23,308 bases of DNA from Penaeus vannamei (lineage: Eukaryota > Arthropoda > Malacostraca > Decapoda > Penaeidae). Position 1 is the stretch's first letter. Every line of letters begins with the position of its first letter. Position numbers and translations under genes: made by a program. The stretch is taken from contig NC_091582.1 in NCBI RefSeq assembly GCF_042767895.1, forward strand, positions 11,978,549-12,001,856. The letters are read 5' to 3'. The notes under the pieces are model-generated. The model had not been told where the DNA came from. It ran no database searches and saw only the letters and a program-made list of their open reading frames with translations. Below are positions 11,357 through 21,921 of the stretch, piece by piece.

Positions 11357-12850
11357 TAAAAGATTACCCCTACCTTGGGCCTCAGCCCTTGTCTCAACTA
11401 ATTTGGCTTGGTCCTTTCTTCTCTTCTTTCCTCTTCTGTATCTTCCTTATTCCCTTCTTCTATCCCATTCCTAAAGTATGAGAGTCATGCTGAAAGGATG
11501 AAAGGCTGGCTTTATGTCAGTCATGAACAGCCTCTGGGAGCCATGGGCACAGTATTCCCTTGGCTAATTACCAAGCCCTTACTCCTTATGGGGACCCTGA
11601 AGGGTAGACCATTTCTTTTCCCCAGTTTATTTAGGCTCACCATGGCCAATGATTAAGATTCTTTACTCTTAACCCACTAGTGCCAGTATATTTTGAAGCC
11701 AAAAAATAAGTTTCCGGGTGGCTTCAATATTGGTGTGTGGGGCTGGCCTGGAATCTGCCCACATGCCGGCCACGGCTCACAATGGAATTGGGGCACAAGC
11801 TCCGATCCAGTGTCATACCGGTGGGACGCCCGGCAATTTTTATTTTTCTGGGTGTCTCATATGTGGGACACTTGTCATAAATGGGTTAATAGAGGCATTA
11901 AGGCTTGCCCCTTCATCAAATAGCCTATCTGAATTTGATTTTGATGGTTTTCAGACCCCTGCCCCTCCTTTGACCACGGCTCCAACCACTGATGCTAATA
12001 CCCCCTCTTTGATGCTTACGAACAACCATTCTGAAACAACCACCTAGGTTATTACTCAACCTCTAGAAAACACTCCTCCTTATCCCCAACATTCTCCTCT
12101 ACTGCTGCTGCTCAGCCCTCTTCAATGTCAACCCCCTCTTCCCATATTACTACTCTTCATCCTTATTGTCCCCCCCCTCCCAGAAATGCTACACTTCACA
12201 CCACCCCATCTTCCTCTTGCCCTCATCCTTTTACTGCCTCTACCTCTGCAAACCTTCTGAGTACTCTATTTGGCCCAGCCAAGTGGGATCGATTCTTTGT
12301 GATTCCCCCCACAGCCCCCTTTTCTGAGAATACCCTTCTCTTTCAGCAGTGCCTCCAGAAACAAGTAGGCAAGGTTACCTTTTGCAGTCGCTCTGATCAT
12401 TCACGCCTCGTGACAGTTACATCTGAAGCCCAAGCTTGTGCACTATCTACCCTAACTGACCTTACTGGCAAACCCATTCCTGACGAACCTCGCCCAACTG
12501 AATACTGGAACTGTTTCAATTCCCCCAAATGCTTGTCCCATGTATACCAAGGATTGATCAGACTGAAAATGACCTACATTCCTGCCTAGGTGAATATGAT
12601 GCAGTGGCAGGACAATGTTACACTCTTCCTCCCAGAGAGCAATGAAAATCCCACATCAATATTGCCAAGATTAGCTTCCATAGACAAGACCTCCCCATAA
12701 GGTTCATATTGGTGGATTGTCTTATGTTCAACAATATCAACCCCTTCCTCTTCAATGTCAGAAATGTTGGCGTTGGGCCACCTAGCCAAACATTGTCTGG
12801 ATTGCTTAGTTTATAATGACTTTTTTCAGCATTGGGTCTCTTGATGGGCT
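11357..12850 (+). mobile_element. Gag-like (ORF1) retroelement copy 2, with nested MITE, degenerate
   Basis: The leader has TTGGGCCTCAGCCCTTG and a pyrimidine-rich tract matching copy 1. ATGGCCAATGATTAAG at 11642 corresponds to its ORF1 start but is already stopped. After the MITE at 11669-11889 the frame resumes with IEALRLAPSSNSLSEF. A later open stretch (12125-12589) carries ALSTLTDLTGKPIP, nearly identical to copy 1. Downstream a CQKCW knuckle start changes frame into LGHLAKHC around 12757-12800. Similarity fades soon after, without a reverse transcriptase. The element is disabled by stops, a frameshift and the insertion. Confidence 0.72.
11669..11889 (+). mobile_element. TTAA-flanked MITE (piggyBac-type) inserted into the gag-like element
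   Basis: Left end TTAACCCACTAGTGCCAG and right end CATAAATGGGTTAA form short inverted repeats (TTAACCCA at both ends) with TTAA duplications. Removing the insert and one TTAA gives TTTACTCTTAATAGAGGC, which matches the uninterrupted copy 1 (GTACTATTAATAGAGGC, minus strand near 7691). The window therefore contains both the filled and an empty site. The interior is GC-rich (CATGCCGGCCACGGC) and noncoding. A decayed relative lies at about 3170-3331. Confidence 0.85.
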
Positions 12851-13719
12851 CAGATATCAAACTGGGATAATTGCTAAAGACCATTTCTTCTTTTTTGCCA
12901 ATATATAGTCTTAAGAATAACTCAGAATTAATGCAACATTGGAACTGCAATATTTCTCACTAGCCTTTGGACACGAAATGGCCAGTGAACTGTCAAACTC
13001 GTTAGTGGCGACGGAACACAGGACGAACAGATCACTCTAAAGAACTGTATAGATAAATCTTAAAACCTGTAAATTAAATATAATAACATGAATAAGACTT
13101 TAAAAGTATGTGTAACAGCAGACACTGATAATTAGCAAATTATAAATTTGACAAGCACAACAACTTGAGATATTGCAGTAATGTGTCATGTGGTCCGTGT
13201 TGTTTTTCCTGGCCTGGTCAGCAAAATGAGCTTCTTAGACTCTGAGCGGTCCTATGCAAGGGATATTTCCATCATTTAGTGGTGAATATTAGGCTGCTGC
13301 AGCTATTTCTTACACTGTATAAGATAGCGGTGTCCTTTTCTTCTGTATCAACACATCGCTATAAGAAACCTATACTTGCATTTGTATTGTGTGCAAATCA
13401 GGTAAAACATAATCCCAGGTTTAAATGTAGATTTGTAGACTGTAATTGTATAGGGGAAATGTAGCTCACGTCCCCATAGTCAACAAACATATTTAAAAGT
13501 ATTTATTTGTTTTGTTTTGATGTGCAAATAATTCTATTTCTTTGCAAAATGCAGTATGAAACTGATGTCATAAGACTTTACCACAATATAAGTTATGTCA
13601 ATCATCAACGAGTCAAGTGTGATGAATAACAACAGCATAATGTGGATTGGAGATTGTAGTCTTCCCATTTCATTGAAATTGGATTCATTTCTTAATAATT
13701 TATATCTTTTACCTTTCAG
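12851..13719 (+). promoter_or_regulatory. Upstream region and 5' UTR intron of OST4
   Basis: The OST4 start codon follows a splice acceptor by one base, so at least one noncoding exon must lie upstream. GCAAATCAG followed by GTAAAA at 13402 is one possible donor. A CpG-containing patch at about 12970-13030 (GTTAGTGGCGACGGAAC) is a possible promoter. Neither can be fixed from sequence alone. Confidence 0.3.
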
Positions 13720-13720
13720 A

Positions 13721-13831
13721 ATGATTTCTGACGTACAACTTGCTGTGTTTGTCAACATCCTAGGAGTGTCCCTCTTCCTAATGGTGGTTCTTTATCATTA
13801 TATTGCTGCAAATAATCCAAAGACCCACTAA
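13721..13831 (+). CDS. OST4: Oligosaccharyltransferase subunit OST4 (36 residues)
   Basis: A single short coding exon runs from the ATG right after a pyrimidine-rich acceptor (TTTTACCTTTCAG, AG at 13718-13719) to TAA. The protein starts MISDVQLAVFVNILGVSLFL and ends HYIAANNPKTH. This is the OST4 pattern: a short N-terminus, one transmembrane helix of about residues 5-27, and the conserved VVLYHY...NNPK end. OST4 is a tiny ER-membrane subunit that stabilises STT3-containing oligosaccharyltransferase, which transfers glycans to nascent proteins at N-X-S/T. The length fits the family's usual 35-40 residues, so the gene is complete. A longer in-frame read-through from 13595 is intronic. No AATAAA lies before the transposon at 13957, so the 3' end is unclear. 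Confidence 0.93.
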   Translation: MISDVQLAVFVNILGVSLFLMVVLYHYIAANNPKTH

Positions 13832-13956
13832 CAGCACTCTTTGAGTGTTATTATGCAGTATGAAAGTAAGTAATTTATACAATATACCTAAATAGGACTC
13901 ATAAAGGTTTTCAGTTGAATAATTCTTCCATTATTTTTTTAGGCCTTCCCATCTTG

Positions 13957-15168
13957 TTAAGTAACCCATTAGGTCTTTGTAACATGAAATTCATATCACA
14001 AAAAAAATTTGGATGAGGGCTGGGTGATGGTAATGTGCCATAATGAAAAAAAATAGATAAAGGCCAGGTGATGTGTATGACTTGTTGTGACTGTACAAAG
14101 GAACTTGGAAGAAAATAGTCTGAGCATATAGGAAGGTGCTCTCGTATTATTTTCACCAGTAAATAAGGGTGGAATGTACCTTCTGAGAGAATCCAGGCTC
14201 TAGGAAGGATACTTTATCCTTGCTCAGGATCTGTTCCTGCCTGCTGTGACTGGTAGTACAGGGTGATCCAGAAAATTTGATAATACATAAATATTACAAA
14301 AAGGACATGAAACACACTATTACTTATTGTCATTGCACAGAGTTGTAGACTGTCTAGAGAGGTCTTGTGGAGTCTGTTCAGAGAAAACAGTCTATTAGTG
14401 TCTTGATACAGCATAACAAATGACAAGTATATACCTTGTAAAAGGAAAAAAAAGAATTGCAAAGAGGAGGCAAGGAGTCTTGATTCTGCACATTGAGTGT
14501 TTATTCAGGCTGGGGCTACAAGCCACACACACAACCCCCTGGTTCTGGTTGCAATGGTTACGTAAGTGGCCAGCACCCCGGGCATGTGGCACGCAGGCCG
14601 GGTGTGCACGAACACCCATGAGTGGTGACAAGACTGTGTGCTTCTCCTTTTAAGAGTTATTTTGGGGAAACTTTTTTAGCTTTATCGCCATTTTCCAATA
14701 TCCATATTTGTCTTTTGATTTGCTTTATCCAGATGGTAATTACTTATGTTCTTTGCACAGACTCCATATCATGTCTAGTAAATAGCTCAGTGCAAGAAGA
14801 AAAAAGAAAAAGGAACATTTTGGTCATTTGTCATCTCTTTTCTTTTACGTAATACAATCTGCGCTGCCGGTTACAGCAGCCAGGAATACGGTGCACAGTA
14901 TGGAAATGGCATCCTGCCTGGAGCCGGCGGTCTTTCAGTCACTGCTTACGCACATTACATTCCACATTCGTTTATCAATAGGAATAATGCTGAAGCCTCC
15001 TCCTAAGCGCAAAATGAGTCAAATCCCACTCCAAGAGGTTTGTGCACTTGTGGTGAGTCTTTTCCATCACCCTGGCCTTTGCTCTTGACACTTTATTCAT
15101 GTCATTTGTATAGCTGCCCAAGTTTTTCCTTGACGTGATCGCAACGTCATCTGGATCCAGGGGGTTAA
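13957..15168 (+). mobile_element. TTAA-flanked (piggyBac-type) nonautonomous transposon, copy B
   Basis: TTAA stands at both ends: TTAAGTAACCCATTAGGTC on the left and TGGATCCAGGGGGTTAA on the right. The two ends are inverted copies for well over 100 bp with gaps. The left has AAAGGCCAGGTGATG and the reverse complement of the right has AAAGGCCAGGGTGATG. The left half matches copy A (867-1539); the right half (about 14640-15010) is absent from copy A. Open frames inside are short and no transposase is recognisable. It lies between OST4 and ZMAT5 and may contribute to the ZMAT5 5' UTR or the OST4 3' end. Confidence 0.7.
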
Positions 15169-15334
15169 GTCACCACTCAAGAAAGCATAATACTCGGATT
15201 TTGGTCTATATGTGGGCTGCTAGTCACCTGATTCCAAGGGTTTTTATTAAATATGACTAATTTTTTTTCATCTATAACTTTAAGATACTGATTTAGTTCA
15301 AGAATATTTGTTTTTGTTGTTGTTGCAGGAAGGA

Positions 15335-15355
15335 ATGAAAGTTGTAAGGAAATAG
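15335..15355 (+). promoter_or_regulatory. Short upstream ORF in the ZMAT5 leader
   Basis: The leader exon begins at 15329, after TTGTTGTTGCAG. It contains ATG plus five codons and TAG (MKVVRK), ending 16 bases before the ZMAT5 start codon. Such a minimal upstream frame could lower initiation at the main start; its use is not shown. Confidence 0.45.
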
Positions 15356-15371
15356 AAGTGAGAGCATAAAC

Positions 15372-17134
15372 ATGGTAAAGAGGTATTATTGTGATTACTG
15401 TGACCGATCATTCCCCTATAGTGTAGAGGCACGTAAGAAACACATCAATGGATACCAACATCAGAAGTTAAGGACTCTCCATTATAACCAGTTTAAAAGT
15501 GAGTATTAAGATACATTTTTATTATCATGATAGCCAAGACAATATTAGGCGTGTACTGGTATTTTTAGTAGTCTCTATTCAGTTCACTTCTGTATGTTGA
15601 AGCAGGTGATATTGGAGGTTATTGATAAGCTATATGCATAGTTCTCTAGTTACCTTTTTACATCCCCCCCCCCCTTGTATTTTCCTGTAAAAATGGTTTA
15701 TATTCCAGCTGAAACATTTCTGTTATTTAAGTGTATTTTGATGATTAAATAAAAATAGATTTCAATATATTGGAAAATTAAATTTAGATTTTTTAACTTT
15801 GTTGATAGCTGCAAGAGAGAAGCTCCAAGAGGAATTAGGGAAAGAGAAGTGCCGTCGTTTCTATTCAGGCCAAGAATGTTCTTTTGGGGATGCCTGCATA
15901 TATTCTCATTTAACAGTTGGTGACCTAAATAAATTAAAGGAAGAAGGTAAGTCTTTTATTGCAAATGTTTCATTCCATTTCCACATAAGTAGCGGATATA
16001 TCACAAGTGGATTTTTTCTCTTTAATAGGTACCATTCTGGTTACCCATTTAAACTATGATCCACTTTTGACTGCATCAACAAATGACTGGAATCATTAAT
16101 AACGATTAGAAAAAATATGAGCAGCACTGAATCCAGTGAATATTATAATTATCCAGATCATTAATACATGTATTCACCCATTGATGCTGGGATGGTATTT
16201 ACATGCATGTTTTATTCATTGTAATCTTTTACCTAATGCCAAAGGGTGAGGATTAAAAAAATATATATATCTGCCATGTTTAAGAAATATACCAATCAGA
16301 TACTGTAGTCCAACTGCCAAATTGCATTTTTACTACTTTTACTATGGCAGTTTCATGTAGGATGAAAATGAGTAAATGACTAAATTACTTTATTTTATGA
16401 TTAGCTGCATGATAGAGCTGTAACTGTAGAGTTTAGACTGGTAGTGTGGGTTCTGAAAAAAGATATACAAGAATTATGAAAAATATCAATTTTACTTTAT
16501 AATTACACCTCATTCTTGACACCTCAAAACCTAAATAACATTGCATTTAGAAATTTTGAATTGTCATTTATATGTTTCATAACATTTGTCAAACACTATT
16601 CAGTGTAGGTTGTATAGGTTTTAATGTTGTTCTTGTACTAGTATAGATACTGTATTCACATTAGGACATTGCTAGCCAAGGTTGGTGAAAGCATTATTGC
16701 ACAAATTTGCATGTTGTTTTCATCTGAGTGTAATAGATAGTTTTTCAGCATAGTTTAGTTGCTTATATAAAATACATAAGTATTTTCACTCTTCTAATAT
16801 TAGTTAACATACATAAAATGTCTTATTATTATTATTATTATTTTTTTACAAGTAATCCATTTCATCTTTAGTGTATCAGGAAAATGAGGCAAAACAATGC
16901 AGCCAGCTTCAGTCAGAGAGGGGAGACAGCAGTGAACCATCACTTAAGAAATGGATAACTAAGAAGTTGGAGGGTGGGGATTCTGATCCCAAGTTCAGCA
17001 TCCATGATGAAACTGAATGGGAAGTGGTGTTTAAAAATTCATCAAGAATGCAAAGTGTGGCATCCCTTCCACCATCCCTAATTCCTCCAACACCAGACAG
17101 CCTTTTAGAATGTGACCTTCAAGATTGGGGTTAG
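15372..17134 (+). CDS. ZMAT5: ZMAT5 (U11/U12 snRNP 20K protein), complete, three exons
   Basis: Exons are 15372-15498, 15809-15946 and 16872-17134, all GT/AG and both joins in phase 1, encoding 175 residues (human ZMAT5 is about 170). Residues 5-30 form a matrin/U1C-type finger: CDYCDRSF with C7, C10, H24 and H30, then QHQK. Residues 57-76 form a CCCH finger with C57-x8-C66-x5-C72-x3-H76 (CSFGDACIYSH). The remaining tail is acidic and low in similarity but contains ELEGG-like and proline-rich LPPSLIPPTPDS, as in relatives. ZMAT5 is a component of the U11/U12 di-snRNP that recognises U12-type introns. The start follows a leader intron acceptor at 15328. Upstream lies transposon copy B. Confidence 0.93.
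15947..16871 (+). other. ZMAT5 intron 2
   Basis: This 925-bp intron is AT-rich, with a short ATT tract near 16825 before the CATCTTTAG acceptor. No other feature is supported. Confidence 0.8.
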
Positions 17135-17209
17135 GGATATTTGAGAAGCTCTGAACCTAAATGTATTATTCTCTCACTTCAGATTTATGGATGTGTATTT
17201 CATTTACAA

Positions 17210-17215
17210 AATAAA
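17210..17215 (+). terminator. Polyadenylation signal of ZMAT5
   Basis: AATAAA lies 76 bases after the ZMAT5 stop codon, giving a short 3' UTR. It is the first canonical signal downstream. Confidence 0.7.
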
Positions 17216-17348
17216 ACAAATTTAAGCACAAAAAATGTATTTATAATTACCTTGTAATACAGAATACCTTTATGTACAAATCTTATAGTTATGTTTTCAC
17301 CCATTTCGAATTGTGCCTTAACCACCGATATAATAGTTCCTCTACATC

Positions 17349-17814
17349 ACGGGTTCCCATGCATCCTTAGAAAGTCTTAAAATGTCTTAAAAAAATAGAA
17401 CTTTTACTGTCGCAGATCATAAAATGTCTTGATTTTGCCAAAGGCACGTTTGTTCACGAAAAAATGTACATGTATCTTTTACTGGTGGAAGCCGTCGTGA
17501 TTCACTCACTAGTAAAGCGCTACAGTGCTTGATTGGAAATAATTTGTCCACAACATTTGACCTTGACCTTTGCTGATTGATGTGACTATTTACTTAAGCT
17601 CCATTTGCAAAAAATAAATAAATGCATCTGGTGTGCAATCTATCCTAGAGGCTACATAATCGTCACAAGAATTTTTATCTTGGTCACTGACACGACAAGT
17701 AGGCCTACACATTATCATGAAGTGTGTATTCAGCGACAAGTAGCTCCAGGTCTTATAAAGTACGAGTCTTAAATTTTTTTAAAATTTCTTTAACTTTTAC
17801 CTGCAAGAACCCTG
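17349..17814 (+). mobile_element. hAT-like MITE
   Basis: The left end GGGTTCCCATGCATCC and the reverse complement of the right end, CAGGGTTCTTGCAGG, are related. Both lead into an AGAAA...TTAAAA...AAAAAAAT stretch, so they look like imperfect terminal inverted repeats. TACATCAC before and TACATTCA after could be a decayed 8-bp target duplication, the hAT size. There is no transposase frame. Boundaries are uncertain by a few bases. Confidence 0.5.
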
Positions 17815-18206
17815 TACATTCACAACAGCATTGCACAGTACCCTCATGACCTGTGACTGACTTGTTCTACTTAATTTTAAGGATAAATATTACCCAAGGT
17901 CACTCTTTATTCACAGAAGGCACAGCTCCCTGATTTTTTTTCCCCATTCAGGGCCAAAGAATGTTACCAAGTAATAGTCAAGAATAAATTGAAGTACACT
18001 AATCTACTGAGATATTATAAATATGGATAAACATATCAATGTGATAAATCCATCAAACTTATGGGTAGATACCCCCCTCAGACCCACCATATAGATACTT
18101 TATTGTGTAGTTCTGATTCAGTAGTTCCCAACCTATTCTATTGTGCCCCACTCCATCCCATGCCTGTTGTTGCCATGTGGAGGGGGGGGTCTTAAGAGAA
18201 AGAGAC
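17815..18206. other. Intergenic DNA with a possible single hAT-type end
   Basis: CAGTAGTTCCCAACCT at 18119 resembles the CAGTGGTTCCCAACC start common in hAT elements. No matching opposite end was found, so at most it is a remnant. A G-run (GGAGGGGGGGG) follows at about 18180. Confidence 0.3.
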
Positions 18207-18620
18207 CTAATACTGAGGATCACCCCTGCCTTGGGCCTCAGCCTTCGACTTGACTAAATTTACATGGTCTTTTCCTCTTCCCCTTTGTTTCCTTTTCTCC
18301 AACCCCTTCTACCATCCACTTCCTAAGGTGTGACAGCTATGTCAAAAGGATGAATGACTGACTTAGTGCCTGTCATGATCATCTCTTCCTCCCCCATTAT
18401 CCCTTCCACTTCCCCCAGAATCTGACCCTTTCCCTGGATTCTCTCTGTCCTGGCATTTTTCCTGAAACTGATCTAATCAGCCTTAAGCCTCCCTTATCCT
18501 TTGCTAATCCCTAACTTACCCTATGGACACCCTTGCAAAATCCAACACTTCTTTCTTTGACAACTTTGATCAAATCACCTTTATTAATCCATACCTTCCT
18601 GAACTGCAATACGATTTGTG
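18207..18620 (+). mobile_element. Gag-like retroelement copy 3, 5' leader fragment
   Basis: It begins AATACTGAGGATCACCCC, then TTGGGCCTCAGCC and GACTTGACTAAATTTACATGG. These are the same leader landmarks as copies 1 and 2, with the CATCCACTTCCTAAGG and AAAGGATGAATGACTGACTT segment shared with copy 2. It fades before the zinc-knuckle region, close to the 3' end of the SDR gene. The right limit is approximate. Confidence 0.6.
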
Positions 18621-18713
18621 ATGTGTAGCATTTAATTATCAACAATCCCCCTCATTACTCTTTTCACTATTACACCTTTCTATAGTGCTATAAAACCTTT
18701 GATGTCTTGCACA

Positions 18714-18719
18714 TTTATT
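18714..18719 (-). terminator. Polyadenylation signal of the SDR gene
   Basis: AATAAA on the minus strand lies 22 bases beyond the stop codon of the SDR gene, implying a very short 3' UTR. Confidence 0.65.
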
Positions 18720-18741
18720 TTGGTTTGTAACTTAACCTTAT

Positions 18742-20986
18742 TTACCATGGAAGTTTTTTGCCATCATACTGTACAAACTCTCCATTATGTTCCTCATTCA
18801 AGCTGTGAAGAGTACTGATTATTCCTGATATACTTTCTTCTACAGTCAGAGGTGCATTCTTGCCTCCCATGTCAGTCTTTACCCAACCAGGATGTATGCT
18901 TGTAACCAAAATGTTGGAACCTCGTAGGTCAACACTCAAAGATTTGGTGACAGCATTTAATGCTGCCTGAAAGAAAGATCACATACAAATTTATGTTCTG
19001 AAATGACATTTTATGCAAAAAATATTTTATTCTATAAATTAACTATTTCAAGACAAGGATTAATTGTGTATAGTTAGGTCTAATTAAAGTTTCACTATGG
19101 TATTTGTAATCATCAGCAATTCACCCATATTGTTCATGACGTAGCAAAAGCAAAGCAAAAAGTAAAAGTAAAAGTAAAAACAAACCTTGCTTGCCCTGTA
19201 GGGGTATAAACCACCTTGATCATTGTCTGCAATGGAGCCTAGAATTGAGGACATATTGATAACAGCAGCTCGTCTTACAGAGAGGTCATTTCCTTGTGTC
19301 TGTGATGCTGCCATAGTCAACAGAGCTCTGAGGGTCTGTAAAAGTAAGCAAGCTTTTATCATCTATTATATCTAGAATCTTTAATCTTATTAAAGTGGAT
19401 AAAATCCTAAAGTTTGCATTTACCGTAAATCAACTAAACTCACCTTTGTTAACATAAGTGGAGCAACTGTATTGACACTAAAAGTATCCATCATCTGCTT
19501 CCATTTAACCATATTAATACGTGTTGATTTTGGAGCAACCCCTGCATTGTTGATTAGGAGACTAAGACCTTTGGGGCTCACAATTTTTTCCACATCTTCA
19601 AAAAATGTTTTGTATGAAGCTTCATCACTGACATCTGTAGGCCAAAGCAAAACATTTAATAATTTAATTAATGATTTCTTAGAGAGAGAGAGAAGAGAGA
19701 AAGAAGAGAGAAGAGGGAAGAGGGAAATGGAAAGAGGCCTATCACATTTATCCTGATTTCAACTATACATTTCATAAGATAATATATATTTTTCATTACA
19801 CAACAGTGACAAATAAAATCTATAGAACATAAATACATGTACAATGGTAATACTTCATCGAAAATAAATAATGGTATATCTAATGATTTTTAAAGGGGTG
19901 CTAGTCTCAAAGTTGCCAAACAGAAGAGTGTATTTGAGGGGAGGAAGCCTCTCAGGTTTTATATATAGTTTAGTTTTATATATAGTGTAGGGTTGTAGAC
20001 CTAGGAATTTTCATGGGGCTAGTGCAGGTCTGTAATTGGGCAAATCTCTCCTTATTTGCTGAATAAAAGATGTTTTGGAACAAAGAATACTAGACTTGTG
20101 CAACCCCCTTATGGGTGGCCCTGACAATAAAATCAAAGTAACAACTAAAATCTTACCAATTTCCACAATATGCACATTTTGGTGTTTTGCTGCAACTGCT
20201 TGAAGACTCTACAATAGTAAAAATGATGTTAAAAGACTGTTAGTGTGCAGGTGCAGGTGTGTGTGACTGTACAACTTGGCTCAGCCACCAAGAAGCCAAT
20301 TGGAAGGCCTAGACGTCCTCAGCTGATTTTCTATTCAGTTTTCAGAGAAAGTCGTTCTAGTGCTATTAATATCAATGTTGTTTATTCTTATTGTTGATAT
20401 TGTGATTATCACAATTTTATTAATAATACTAACTGCAATAAAGAACTGAAAAAGAATCTTTAAAAAGATCAAGCAAGATAATAAACAGGTGAGATAGATA
20501 GGACTAATAATTATGTCCTTCATGAATAAGCACTTGAATCAATAAAAAAAGGATTCAGTATATATGAAATGTATTCTTGGCTTCCAGCAACTTTTGGTTA
20601 ACCTTATACAACTTTGAAAAGGTCATTATTGACATTCTGGAATGATCCGGGACCATTTGCCACAATGAGCTAAAATTAATCTATTTTATATTTGAAATAT
20701 TTAGCTGTGATGTTCTGTTTCCAGGTTTTTCTTATGAAATTATATGATATGTGATGTAAATGGAAAATTATATGATACGTAATGTACATGCAAATTGTGA
20801 ACATTCAATAATGTCAAAATTGAACTTTCTCAGTTAGTTAGGTTTGCTGGGCTTTAATTTTTAATAATCAATAACATTTAATGATAATAAAATAATAATC
20901 ATAATAATAATAATAATAAAAAAAAAATAATGATATAATAATAACAATATTATAAGATTGATGATGATGATGATGATGATGATTAT

Positions 20987-21036
<50 letters not shown>

Positions 21037-21921
21037 GATGATTGATGATTGATGATGATTGATGATGATGATTGATGATTGATGATGATGATTGATGATG
21101 ATGATTGATGATGATGATTGATGATGATGATTGATGATGATGATTGATGATGATTAATGATGATGATGATGATTAATGATGATGATTAATGATGATGATT
21201 AATGATGATTAATGATGATTGATGATGATTGATGATGATTGAGAATGATTGATGAGGATGAGGAGGAGGATGATGATGATGAGGATGAGGATGACGACGA
21301 CGACGACGACGACAACGATGATGATAAAGAAGAACACGACGACGACGATATTGATGATGATGTAATAATAATAATAATAATATAATAATGATAATATAAT
21401 AATAACAAAATAATAATAACAATATAATATTAATAATCATATTATATAATAATAATATAATGATACCATACAATAATATAATAATATCATATAATAATAA
21501 TATAATATAATTGTAATAGTAATCATAATAAATCTTTATTACTATTATCCTATCTATTTTTTTTTTTTTTCCTGTGATTGGGGTTAGGACTCCATTTAGG
21601 TGCTGCGCTGTTTGTATATATTCACTGAAGTTTAATTCAGTAATTTAACAACAATCATGCAAGATATTTTTAAGACATCACAGTGTCATACTTCAATGTA
21701 TATTTCAAGAACAAAAACATCTTCACTGCAATACATAATTATCTAAAAAATCATGCAAAAAATAGTAATCTGCTTATAAGATGTCTCACAGTAGCCTTTT
21801 CCCGGTCCCTGCAAGCAGCTATGATAATTTCTGGGGGCGTTGAACTTGCTGAAATTTGTTTAACAAGCTCCAGTCCCAACCCCCTGTTGCTCCCTGTCAC
21901 TAACACACTCCGAGAAAGCAT
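18742..21921 (-). CDS. Sniffer/C-factor-type short-chain dehydrogenase, complete, five exons
   Basis: Exons in transcript order are 21790-21921, 20157-20208, 19444-19634, 19186-19335 and 18742-18966. They have GT/AG borders and consistent phases, and give 249 residues, the usual length for sniffer-like carbonyl reductases. The protein starts MLSRSVLVTGSNRGLGLELV, with the TGxxxGxG Rossmann nucleotide-binding motif. It continues with HIVEIDVSDEASYKTF (adenine-side Asp), LLINNAGVAPKS (NNAG), and FSVNTVAP (structural Asn). INMSSILGS holds the catalytic Ser and YPYRASK is the catalytic Y-x-x-x-K. The C-terminus has IHPGWVKTDMGG, typical of this subfamily. Likely role: cytosolic NAD(P)H-dependent reduction of carbonyl compounds; the substrate is unknown. 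All key residues are intact. Intron 1 contains a large trinucleotide satellite. Confidence 0.92.
19680..19737. repeat. GA-rich low-complexity tract in SDR intron 2
   Basis: A run of AGAGAG, GAAGAG and GGAAGAG units lies 46 bp upstream (minus strand) of the exon 3 acceptor. On the transcribed strand it is a CT-rich pyrimidine tract and could help 3' splice-site recognition. Confidence 0.8.
20209..21789 (-). other. SDR intron 1
   Basis: The 1,581-bp intron is bounded by GTGAGA at 21789 and the TTGTAG acceptor at 20209. It is AT-rich, and a satellite fills its middle part. No extra exon is needed, because both ends are phase 0. Confidence 0.8.
20878..21535. repeat. AAT/GAT trinucleotide satellite mosaic
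   Basis: AATAAT-type repeats flank a core (about 20957-21365) of GATGAT interrupted by regular GATTGATGATGAT higher-order units. A short GACGAC stretch lies at 21292-21313. Poly-Ser and poly-His frames reading through it are artefacts. Confidence 0.95.

Noticed and set aside
12586..12950. Minus-strand frames of 67 and 110 codons
   Set aside because: They are antisense to the plus-strand gag-like element and show no independent features.
13911..14631. Minus-strand frames inside transposon copy B
   Set aside because: No similarity to transposase; related frames recur in copy A only because the DNA is homologous.
14828..15088. Plus-strand 86-codon frame upstream of ZMAT5 considered as an extra exon
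   Set aside because: It lies in transposon copy B, has no domain, and ZMAT5 is already full length from 15372. A noncoding leader exon from here remains possible but unsupported.
21186..21473. Poly-Ser and poly-His minus-strand frames
   Set aside because: Generated by the GAT/AAT satellite within an SDR intron.
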